Shown here: positions 1 through 7,005 of the stretch, piece after piece
How positions within the stretch are numbered: position 1 is the stretch's first letter
Layout of the letters: every line of letters starts with the position of its first letter
Origin: an uncultured Alteromonas sp.
Lineage (GTDB): Bacteria; Pseudomonadota; Gammaproteobacteria; Enterobacterales; Alteromonadaceae
Reading direction: 5' to 3'
NCBI RefSeq assembly: GCF_913058315.1
Contig: NZ_CAJXQY010000014.1
Coordinates: 1-57,356, forward strand
DNA: 57,356 nucleotides
Notes under the pieces: model-generated
What the model saw: the letters and a program-made list of their open reading frames with translations, nothing else
The model's database searches: none
Told to the model about the DNA's origin: nothing
Translations under genes and position numbers: made by a program

Positions 1-495
1 AGAAGCAACTTCATCGTTGGCCCAGCTTAGTGAGCAATGGTCGATAATAATATACTGTTGATTGCGGGCAGTGAGGGCATCCCCCTCGCCCTGCCAGTGC
101 CCGGGTCTAAAGCGCAGGTAACGCAGAATAACCTGATTGGCTTTAATGGATGTCTGAGCACCAGTGATCACAATGCCAACCGGTGATGTCTGGCCAAGCA
201 CCGTAATATTATCGTGTTTAATCTCCAGTTCCGCGTTAAGGTGAATAACGCCGGACACCGCAAACTCTACAATGCGCGGCCCCTTCTGCTTGAACGCATG
301 GCGTAAAGTGCCTGGTTGGGGTGAATCAGGATCATCTGCCAGCGAGGTCACAATATAGCGCTCTCCCCCCTTGCCGCCCTGGGTGAACTGGCCAAATCCC
401 AGCGCGCCATCGAAGGCCACATTAGTTTGCGCCCGGCAGGCGTCAATCTGGCCCAGCAGCATAATGATAGAGAGTATCCCGATGACAACCTTCAT
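1..495 (-). CDS. Pectate lyase-like protein, C-terminus cut by window edge
   Basis: This gene reads on the minus strand from an ATG at 495 and runs off the left edge, leaving 165 codons. The protein opens with a signal peptide (MKVVIGILSIIMLLGQ followed by CRAQT), so it is exported. It then shows features typical of polysaccharide lyase family 1-like pectate lyases: GTLRHAF, the stretch ITVLGQTSPVGIVITG, RYLRFRPG, and IIIDHCSLSWANDE near residues 150-162, the early turns of a right-handed beta-helix. It would cleave pectic homogalacturonan in the periplasm or outside the cell. Its place beside arabinan genes fits a pectin side-chain theme. The catalytic half is outside the window, so activity cannot be judged. 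Confidence 0.8.
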   Translation of the reverse strand, partial: MKVVIGILSIIMLLGQIDACRAQTNVAFDGALGFGQFTQGGKGGERYIVTSLADDPDSPQPGTLRHAFKQKGPRIVEFAVSGVIHLNAELEIKHDNITVLGQTSPVGIVITGAQTSIKANQVILRYLRFRPGHWQGEGDALTARNQQYIIIDHCSLSWANDEVAS

Positions 496-893
496 TCTGC
501 TTTCTCCTGCCCATTTTCGCGTAAAAATCCACTGTCACAGGGCGCGCCTGCGTTTTTCAGTACGTTGACCACCTTTATGCCACCGGTAGCATTTTTAAAA
601 ATACACTACCCCATAAAAATTAACAAGTAGTTAACCAATATGTCATATCGACACTTGCTGACATTTCTCAGTTTTATTCTGCTTTACCAACTTGTTATTT
701 ATATCAATGTGCAAAGTAGCGCGTTATCCGCTCTAAAAGCTAACTCCCAGGCGTCGCTATTGTCAGTCACTCGCGCGCGTTCTTTATTTTACGTAACATA
801 GATCAGAGTGTTAGGTTCCTTGTTATAACCATTTTAACTGAACAATTCAGCAGCACCTGCGTATGCATTCGTTTAACCGATAAGGAATTCATC
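496..893. other. Divergent intergenic region, no feature recognised
   Basis: This 398-bp gap lies between the divergently oriented pectate lyase and aldo/keto reductase remnant. It is AT-rich between about 590 and 720 and should hold promoters for both. No convincing operator, terminator or small gene was seen. The short reading frames here lack ribosome binding sites. Confidence 0.5.
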
Positions 894-1924
894 ATGATTA
901 GCCGCAGGTCTTTTCTCAATGCGGCGGCAGCGGGCGCTGCTTCTCTTGCCGCAGGCTCTGCATTGGCAAGTACCCGGACATCCTCTTTAAACCTGCCACC
1001 ACTGCTTCCGCAATCGGCCACAAATGCCGCTGGGCGTTGGCAGCCTGCTTTTCGCTTTGGCCTGGGCGGCGCGCCTATTGGCGGCTCGGTGGGTATTCCG
1101 GTATCCGATGCGGATGCATTAACCAGCACCGAAAATGCCTGGAATGCCGGCACACGCTTTTTCGATACCTCGCCCTGGTATGGTCTGGGCCTCAGTGAAC
1201 GACGTTTTGGCATGGCATTGCATCGCAAACCCCGCGATGAATATATACTTTCCACAAAAGTTGGCAGAATACTCAAAGCAGCTCCCGAGGCGCCAGAGAC
1301 AGCATGGGCGTGAGCTCTATCGACCTGGTCTTTATCCACGACCTGTCGCCGGATAACGGTGATATAAACGGGCGTTACGATACACTGCTGAAGCAGGCCA
1401 TCGAAGGCGCTATGCCCGAGTTGTCGAAGATGCGCGATGAAGGCTTAATAAAAGGCTGGGGCATGGGAGTAAATACGTTGCCGCCAATTCTGGCAGCCAA
1501 TGAACATGCCGACCCCAACGTCCATCTTGCAGCGTGTCAATACACACTGATGGACCACCGCGAATCGCTGCAAAAGCTGTTTCCCAGCTGTGCCGATATT
1601 GGCGCCACGATTGTGGTTGGCTCCCCCCTGAATAACGGTTTTCTGGCCGGTGCCGAACGCTACAATTATGGTAGTACCATTCCTGAAGGCTTTAAGCAGA
1701 AACGAAGTAAGATGAACGAAATTGCGCAGCGCTATGGGCTGGATTTACACACCGCAGCATTACAGTTTTGTGCGGCGCCAGACATTGTTAGCAGTGTTAT
1801 CCCGGGGGTCCGCAAACCCCATCAGCCGGCAGAGAATGTTGCATCAATGAATGTCCCAATCCCCGCTGATTTCTGGGCAGAAATGAAAGCTGAAAACCTG
1901 ATAGCCAGCGACGCGCCGGTGTAA
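894..1924 (+). pseudogene. TAT-exported aldo/keto reductase, broken by internal deletion and frameshift
   Basis: The first part (894-1313) begins after an AAGGA site and encodes a twin-arginine signal (SRRSFL at residues 3-8). It continues with an aldo/keto reductase start: FRFGLGGAPIGG, FFDTSPWYGLGLSERRFG and STKVGRIL, including the conserved Asp and Tyr of the family. It then runs out of frame near 1300. The next frame (to 1924) resumes at GVSSIDLVFIHDLS and continues to a normal C-terminus (SSVIPGVRKPHQ). In intact D-threo-aldose dehydrogenase-type reductases about 35-50 residues separate the STKVGR and IHD motifs; here almost none do. Deletion plus frameshift is therefore the simplest reading, and the product should not fold. 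A sequencing error alone would not explain the missing residues. Confidence 0.75.
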
Positions 1925-1942
1925 CCGCTAGCGTAATGATAT

Positions 1943-1969
1943 GCCAGCCGGCTTCGGGGCCGGACTGGC
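1943..1969. terminator. Weak hairpin between convergent genes
   Basis: GCCAGCCGGC pairs imperfectly with GCCGGACTGGC across a six-base loop, with one bulged A. It sits between the ends of the reductase remnant and the FKBP gene. There is no T-run, so a terminator role is only possible. Confidence 0.3.
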
Positions 1970-2391
1970 TACTCGATACCAACGATTCTCGCATCCACAA
2001 TCATGACCGCGTTAGGCCCTATTGCGCCACTGTTGCCGCGTTTTCCCCACGCCAGCTCAGGTGGAATGACAAACTCAAAACGAGCACCTACATTCATTAG
2101 CTGAAAGCCTTCCTGCAAACCTTCGATGGCTTCGCTGACCGCATACTCTTCGGGCAGTCCTTTTTTGTAGGTATCATCAATAACACTGCCATCGCCAAGC
2201 TTGATCCGTTGATGAACCTTAACCCGGTCCTGCATCGTTGGCTGGGCACCATCAGCGTCTTCAATAATGCGATACAGTAAACCCGAAGGAAGCACGGTGA
2301 CATCCTGTCGCTGCTGAAATTTAGTCAGCACTTCCTCAGTGAGGTTTTTATTGCTGCCACGGGACCCTTTCGATTGTTTTCTTTTTGCCAT
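1969..2391 (-). CDS. FKBP-type peptidyl-prolyl cis-trans isomerase
   Basis: The product is a 140-residue cytoplasmic protein with a basic, unstructured N-terminus (MAKRKQSKGSRGSNK) and a C-terminal FKBP domain. Family features visible include LPSGLLYRIIE, DRVKVHQRIKLGDGSVIDDTYKKGLPEEYAV, AIEGLQEGFQLMNVGARFEFVIPPELAWG and the closing strand AVMIVDARIVGIE. It should catalyse proline isomerisation as a folding helper. I chose the ATG at 2391 rather than the upstream in-frame ATG at 2445, because the longer form would translate through a terminator-like hairpin and into an inverted repeat. A modest CAGG site precedes 2391. Confidence 0.85.
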   Translation of the reverse strand: MAKRKQSKGSRGSNKNLTEEVLTKFQQRQDVTVLPSGLLYRIIEDADGAQPTMQDRVKVHQRIKLGDGSVIDDTYKKGLPEEYAVSEAIEGLQEGFQLMNVGARFEFVIPPELAWGKRGNSGAIGPNAVMIVDARIVGIE

Positions 2392-2403
2392 AATAAAACC
2401 TGA

Positions 2404-2428
2404 AAAGCCGGTCTGGATGACCGGCTTT
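2404..2428 (-). terminator. Terminator-like hairpin, probably of the GH127 gene
   Basis: AAAGCCGGTC pairs perfectly with GACCGGCTTT over a five-base loop; on the minus strand the hairpin is followed by TTTTCAGG. It lies just upstream of the FKBP start and 287 bp beyond the GH127 stop codon. The intervening DNA is the inverted-repeat element at 2432-2695. Confidence 0.55.
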
Positions 2429-2431
2429 GTT

Positions 2432-2695
2432 ATACCAATCCGCATAGAAGTTTACCCTCTCAGAGTGAGGCAAAACGACTTAGATCACGACGCGTTCTCT
2501 GCGGCATAGTTATTCTATGTCCAGAGGGCGCAACACAGATGTAAGTCGTTTTGGCCACTCCCTTTGGGCAATGCTGTCAGGCTTTCTGCCGTTGTTACGC
2601 TTGCTTGATTTGGAACCACCAAACCTGTGCAACCAAGCCTAGCCAGAAAGCCTGACAGTCTTGCTGAGTGGGCAAACTTCTATGCGGATTGGTAT
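2432..2695. mobile_element. MITE-like element with 32-bp terminal inverted repeats and nested palindromes
   Basis: The 264-bp element is bounded by inverted repeats: 22 perfect bases at 2432-2453 (starting ATACCAATCCGCATAGAAG) match 2674-2695, and the similarity extends inward to 30 of 32 positions. Two inner perfect inverted repeats are nested: a 12-mer at 2471-2482 with 2542-2553, and a 15-mer (CTGTCAGGCTTTCTG, 2574-2588) with 2644-2658. Between the 12-mers smaller stems (CATAG/CTATG, CTCTG/CAGAG) complete a large hairpin. No transposase is encoded. The design suggests a non-autonomous transposable element or a structured repeat family. I do not recognise the family by name. It occupies the gap between the GH127 stop codon and its apparent terminator. 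Confidence 0.65.
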
Positions 2696-2714
2696 TATTA
2701 TCTAACCACCTCGC

Positions 2715-5177
2715 TTACTCGGCGAGTAAAAGAATACCGTAAACGCCGCCGGCCATTGAGTCCGGCACTGCTTCAAAGCGGATCACCAATGACTCTGCCG
2801 CTTTCATCGCTTCAGTTAACGGATAGTCGACATGATAGAAGTCACTTTCCGGCGTTCCGACCGGTAGTGCTACCTGAGCCAGCGTTTCACCGTTAATCAG
2901 AATTCGGAACTGACGGTCGGTATCGTCTTTTGAATAACTGATTTGTAATGTTTCAGCCCGTAATCCGGGATTAGCTAAGCGATACTGGAAGTAGCCGCTG
3001 GCATGGCGCCAGTGCCGCCCCTTATAAACACCTGATTCTGAGCTTTCACTCTTAAAATCATGCTCAACTTCCGGTTGCTGCTCACCCGGGGTGATTTGAT
3101 CTACTGTTTTGGCCTGCAGCTCTGCAGCCAGAGTCGCTCTGGACTTCGCTTCAGCAACGAAGTCATTAAAACCAGATTCGTTCATCTGAGGCCAGTATAC
3201 CTGATAACGGGAATCATGCAGACGGAAAAACGGGATCAGAGAGGTTGGCGCTGCGGCATCAACGGGATCGGCAATGCCCACGTGCTCCGTAGCTTTAAAC
3301 GCGAGGTCCTTACTGTCTTCACGCTGCAAGCCTGACAGGAATGCCTGTGGTTCCCCAAGCATCATAGGTAAAGCTTCGGGCGGACACACAGGTCCCGCGG
3401 CCACGTGACCCATGCGGCTGTCATCAGCCACGAAATCAAGCTGCTCGTTGGCAAAAGCGGTTACTGGTGTCGCCATCACTACCGGGCCATACATCACAGA
3501 ATAGTAATCCTGACCGTCTGGTAACTGTTCGACGTGCAGATCCGGATTTACCGAAAACGAGACTTTATCACCCGCCTGCCATTCACGGGTTATCTGGTGG
3601 TAAGCGTTACTTAACGGCGCATCTACCGGATCTCCGTTAACAGCTACAGTCAGGTTATCAGTGGCCCATTCTGGTTGACGAATATTAAGAGCAAAGGTTG
3701 TCGCCTGGTCTCCAGGATTGACTTCAATCGTCACGCTGTCAGCATCCGGGAACCGGGTGTGCTGCTGAATAATAACGCCCTTATCCTGCCAGTTGAGGGT
3801 AGCCGGCATAAACAGGTTAATCCACACTGCATCGTTTTTGTGAGTAAACACTAACTCACCGTACTTACTATGGTTCTCAATACCTGATCCCACACAACAC
3901 CACATGGAATCATGCACCGATGAGTACATCCGATAATGACCCGGACGCATGGAAGTAAAGTACACCAGACCGCCGTGCTCAGGGTGTTGGCTGGACAAAA
4001 TATGGTTGTAGGTAGCGCGCTCATAAAACTCAAGATAGCGTTGTTCGCCGGTTCTCAGAAACAGCATTTTACTGAGCTTCATCATGTTATAGGTATTGCA
4101 GGTTTCCGGCCCCTGAGCGTCCTCTACCATGGCAGTGAAATTGTCGTCATCATGAAAGTGCTCGCGCACGCTGTTGCCACCAATGCTGACACTGCGATGC
4201 TGACTCACCGTATTCCAGAAAAACTTCGCGGCATCGGCCCAGACCTGATCGTCATCCAGCTCTGCTACTCGTAAGGCACCAATAATTTTGGGAATCTGCG
4301 TATTAGCATGTAAACCGGTGAGTTTGTCCTGGGACTCAGTCAGCGGTTGCAAAATGGTTTGATGGGTAAACTTGCGCGCCAACGTCAGGTATCGCTCATC
4401 ACCGCTGATGGCTGCCATGTCAGCAAATACTTCATTTAAACCGCCATGTTCCGAAATCAGCATTTGCTGAATTTGCTCGTCGGTTAACCCTTCGGTGATA
4501 TCCAGCATCCATTCGCCCAGGGCCAGCAGCATGGTTTTCGCCTGTTCCTGATGAGCAATCTCGTAAGCATCCCGTAAACCATGGAAGATTTTATCAATGT
4601 TGTACAACGGGACCCAGCGGTCATTCAGACTAAAGGTGCCGGCTTTTATCGTACCGGCTTTGATTTCTGCCCACATGGCCGCACTGTTCGGGATACCGCC
4701 TAAATAGCCATTGCCTGCATCCTGAGCTCGCTTTAGCTCGTCAAGCATGTACTCGAGGCGACTTAATAACGCCTGATCGCCGGTGGCAGCATAGGCCAGA
4801 CTGAGTGCCGACACGTAATGTCCGCCAATGTGCCCGTCGAGCCCTGAATTCTCCCAGTTGCCATAAGAATCGGTTTTCGGCTCCAGACCACCTTCACGTA
4901 AATAAGGTGCGAGCAACCTGTCAGGCTCCATGGCCAGCAGGTAATTTACGTTGGTGTGCATCGCATGGGCAAACGGGCCATCGGTTATCCTGACCTGCTG
5001 TAAATCAAACAGGCTCGCGTCTGCCGCCGACATGGGGTGCTGTTCAGCCACGCTGTCGGTGAGAGTTGTCGATTCAGGAGTTTGCTGATTAGCAGGTTGA
5101 CTGCAGCCGTTAAGGCCTGCCAGTGCGGCACTGACGCACAGCGCCAGACCCCAGTGTTTAACTGTATTTATCTTCAT
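2715..5177 (-). CDS. GH127 beta-L-arabinofuranosidase, lipoprotein
   Basis: The 820-residue protein belongs to glycoside hydrolase family 127 (formerly DUF1680), retaining enzymes that remove terminal beta-L-arabinofuranose. In the family a zinc-bound cysteine acts as nucleophile, held by one Glu and three Cys. The matching residues are present: E358 and C360 in GPETCNTYNMMKL, and the pair C427-C428 in HDSMWCCVGSG. Other hallmarks are the GHYVSALSLAYAATGD helix and EHFHDDDNF near 339-347. The N-terminus has a signal peptide ending LAGLNGC (Cys25), so it is probably a lipoprotein in the periplasm or on the outer membrane. It follows the symporter gene by 138 bp in the same direction and should be co-transcribed with it. 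Its substrate is inferred from family and locus. Confidence 0.9.
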   Translation of the reverse strand: MKINTVKHWGLALCVSAALAGLNGCSQPANQQTPESTTLTDSVAEQHPMSAADASLFDLQQVRITDGPFAHAMHTNVNYLLAMEPDRLLAPYLREGGLEPKTDSYGNWENSGLDGHIGGHYVSALSLAYAATGDQALLSRLEYMLDELKRAQDAGNGYLGGIPNSAAMWAEIKAGTIKAGTFSLNDRWVPLYNIDKIFHGLRDAYEIAHQEQAKTMLLALGEWMLDITEGLTDEQIQQMLISEHGGLNEVFADMAAISGDERYLTLARKFTHQTILQPLTESQDKLTGLHANTQIPKIIGALRVAELDDDQVWADAAKFFWNTVSQHRSVSIGGNSVREHFHDDDNFTAMVEDAQGPETCNTYNMMKLSKMLFLRTGEQRYLEFYERATYNHILSSQHPEHGGLVYFTSMRPGHYRMYSSVHDSMWCCVGSGIENHSKYGELVFTHKNDAVWINLFMPATLNWQDKGVIIQQHTRFPDADSVTIEVNPGDQATTFALNIRQPEWATDNLTVAVNGDPVDAPLSNAYHQITREWQAGDKVSFSVNPDLHVEQLPDGQDYYSVMYGPVVMATPVTAFANEQLDFVADDSRMGHVAAGPVCPPEALPMMLGEPQAFLSGLQREDSKDLAFKATEHVGIADPVDAAAPTSLIPFFRLHDSRYQVYWPQMNESGFNDFVAEAKSRATLAAELQAKTVDQITPGEQQPEVEHDFKSESSESGVYKGRHWRHASGYFQYRLANPGLRAETLQISYSKDDTDRQFRILINGETLAQVALPVGTPESDFYHVDYPLTEAMKAAESLVIRFEAVPDSMAGGVYGILLLAE

Positions 5178-5315
5178 AGCGCTTCGCCATTTTTGTATTG
5201 TTTAATCCCGTTCGCCTGACCGAAGAAGCGGCGGTCGCCGGTGGCTGGTTGAGCACCAGCCAGACCCGGCGTCGCTTCTGTAAGCGTTTGGGTAACCGTT
5301 GCATGTCCTGCGACG

Positions 5316-6737
5316 TTACTTCACACCAGGCGCCATATCGGCCTTGGGTTGACTGGTACCGTCCAGTTGTACGTCACCACTGACTATCGCCGCTTTGCGA
5401 TTTGCCTGAACCACTGCCGACAGTGATTTATATTCGTCATCGGTGATTTTATAGCGATTCATTAACCAGCCCACCAGGTAATGGAAAACGCCGGGAATAA
5501 TGGTCAGCATCAGCACAATCCCCATTAGCGTAAATTCACTTTGCTGGGCAGACGCTTCATATTCGAAATAAGCCAGTAACCAGCCCACCAGCGCGCCGGC
5601 AACACCCATACCCGCTTTCTGGCAAAATGAAATGCCGCCGAATGCCAGGCCGGCCACTCGTTTACCGGTTTTGCTTTCGCCGTAATCCACGACCTCAGCA
5701 ATGGCTGACCAGAAAATTGGTGCGTGCAAATCGACCACGAAGCTGATCAGGAAAAACAGAATGAAGGCCAGCGCCACATCATTGGGCCCCACCAAAAAGT
5801 ACATCAGCAGGCTCAGTACGCCGACCGCCATCTGGCTGAAACGGAATAGCTTAACTTTACAGTAGCGTTTGGTGATCCAGGTTGAGGCAACCATGGCCAG
5901 AATAGCGGCGCCCACGCCAGTAGACAGAAACATAGACTGTAAGCCGGCATCACCACCAAGGTAGTATTTAGCATAATACAGTGCTACCGAACCACGCACT
6001 ACGTACCCGGTAGTTCCTAACACGCACACACCGCACAAAATTAACCACTGATCGTTCTTTAATAATAGCGACAGTTGTTCTCTGAAGGGCTTCTCTTCTA
6101 CCTCATGTTCCAGACGTTCGGTTGTGGCAAAGAAGCAAAACAGGAACATTACAACGGCCAGGCCGGCCATCAGGCCCATTGCCGTTTGATAGCCTGCGGC
6201 CAGATTCCCTTCCCAGTAATCAGCGCCGGCCATCCAAGGCACAATGATGGTAACCATAAAAGCCGCAACCTTGGCGAAGAACAAACGATAGCCATTAGCC
6301 GATAGTTTTTCTTTCGGATCGGATGTCATAACACCAATCAACGAGATATACGGAATGGTCACCGCAGTAAACATCAAAGTCACGAAGATATAGGTGGAAT
6401 AAGCCCACACCAGCTTGGCGTTATAATCCACATCCGGGGTACTGAACGTCAGAAAGACCGAAATACCAAAGGGCACCGATAAAAACAGGAAATACGGACG
6501 ATAGCGCCCCCAGCGACTGGTGTAACGGTCGGTAACCATGCCCATCAGGGGGTCACTTACCGCATCCAGAATACGCACCAGCAGAAACATCAATGCCATA
6601 TCTGAGGGTTTTAAGCCAAACACGTCAGTGTAGAAAAATGTGATGATCAACATCATCGAAGAAATTACGACGTTTACCGCCATATCACCGGCGCCGAAGC
6701 CTATCTTCTCTAACCGGGTTAACTTTTGTGAAACCAT
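5316..6737 (-). CDS. GPH-family sugar:cation symporter (MFS)
   Basis: The 473-residue membrane protein has about 12 hydrophobic segments. It carries the melibiose-permease (GPH) signature near residues 50-80: VRILDAVSDPLMGMVTDR followed by SRWGRYRPY, including the cation-site aspartates. Such carriers import sugars or short glycosides with Na+ or H+. Its genes on both sides act on arabinofuranosides, so L-arabinose or a short arabinoside is the likely cargo; it is the only inner-membrane sugar carrier in the locus. The C-terminus is an extended hydrophilic tail. A putative operator (6860-6869) lies upstream of the gene, which points to its own promoter. Confidence 0.88.
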   Translation of the reverse strand: MVSQKLTRLEKIGFGAGDMAVNVVISSMMLIITFFYTDVFGLKPSDMALMFLLVRILDAVSDPLMGMVTDRYTSRWGRYRPYFLFLSVPFGISVFLTFSTPDVDYNAKLVWAYSTYIFVTLMFTAVTIPYISLIGVMTSDPKEKLSANGYRLFFAKVAAFMVTIIVPWMAGADYWEGNLAAGYQTAMGLMAGLAVVMFLFCFFATTERLEHEVEEKPFREQLSLLLKNDQWLILCGVCVLGTTGYVVRGSVALYYAKYYLGGDAGLQSMFLSTGVGAAILAMVASTWITKRYCKVKLFRFSQMAVGVLSLLMYFLVGPNDVALAFILFFLISFVVDLHAPIFWSAIAEVVDYGESKTGKRVAGLAFGGISFCQKAGMGVAGALVGWLLAYFEYEASAQQSEFTLMGIVLMLTIIPGVFHYLVGWLMNRYKITDDEYKSLSAVVQANRKAAIVSGDVQLDGTSQPKADMAPGVK

Positions 6738-6835
6738 ACCACTACGCTTCCGACTTGCAGCCTTACCGATTCAGGCTGTTTGAAATAGATAAAGGGCCGT
6801 TAATTTAGCCCTCGATTTGCGGCATTTGCAAACCA

Positions 6836-6846
6836 AATGTTAATAG
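6836..6846 (-). promoter_or_regulatory. CTATTAACATT motif upstream of the GPH symporter
   Basis: This is one of five exact CTATTAACA copies found in intergenic regions of the arabinose locus. It is on the minus strand, 13 bp from the ATTGTATGAT motif at 6860-6869. Two more copies lie at 6923-6933 and 6947-6955 (plus strand). The function is unknown; a regulator site is inferred from recurrence. Confidence 0.4.
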
Positions 6847-6859
6847 CAAATATACTATC

Positions 6860-6869
6860 ATCATACAAT
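6860..6869 (-). promoter_or_regulatory. Putative arabinose-regulon operator ATTGTATGAT, site 1
   Basis: Read on the minus strand the site is ATTGTATGAT, 123 bp upstream of the symporter start. The same ten bases occur upstream of the TonB receptor and of araB, with a one-base variant upstream of the GH43 operon. Shared use by four arabinose promoters suggests a common repressor or activator. The core resembles the TNGT-N3-ACNA pattern of FadR-type GntR regulators, which is only an analogy. Confidence 0.5.
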
Positions 6870-6954
6870 TTAAACAAGCCGTATTATGATATTCCGGTTA
6901 TGGAATTTGTTAGCGACTGAAACTATTAACATTAATCATGTACATACTATTAAC

Positions 6955-6982
6955 AAAAAAGCCCGATAATATATCGGGCTTT
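6955..6982 (-). terminator. Rho-independent terminator of the arabinoside TonB receptor
   Basis: On the minus strand GCCCGAT pairs with ATCGGGC across a short AT loop and is followed by a run of Ts. It starts 23 bp after the receptor stop codon and separates that transcript from the symporter gene. Confidence 0.85.
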
Positions 6983-7005
6983 CATAACGTCAGGTATGCA
7001 AGTTG

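Noticed and set aside
1294..1320. Programmed ribosomal frameshift in the aldo/keto reductase
   Set aside because: Joining the frames would still miss 35-50 conserved central residues, and no slippery heptamer was seen; a deletion is the simpler explanation.
803..1339. Minus-strand frame of 178 codons opposite the aldo/keto reductase remnant
   Set aside because: Composition is rich in Arg/Pro/Ala with no family resemblance, and the plus strand shows clear reductase motifs.
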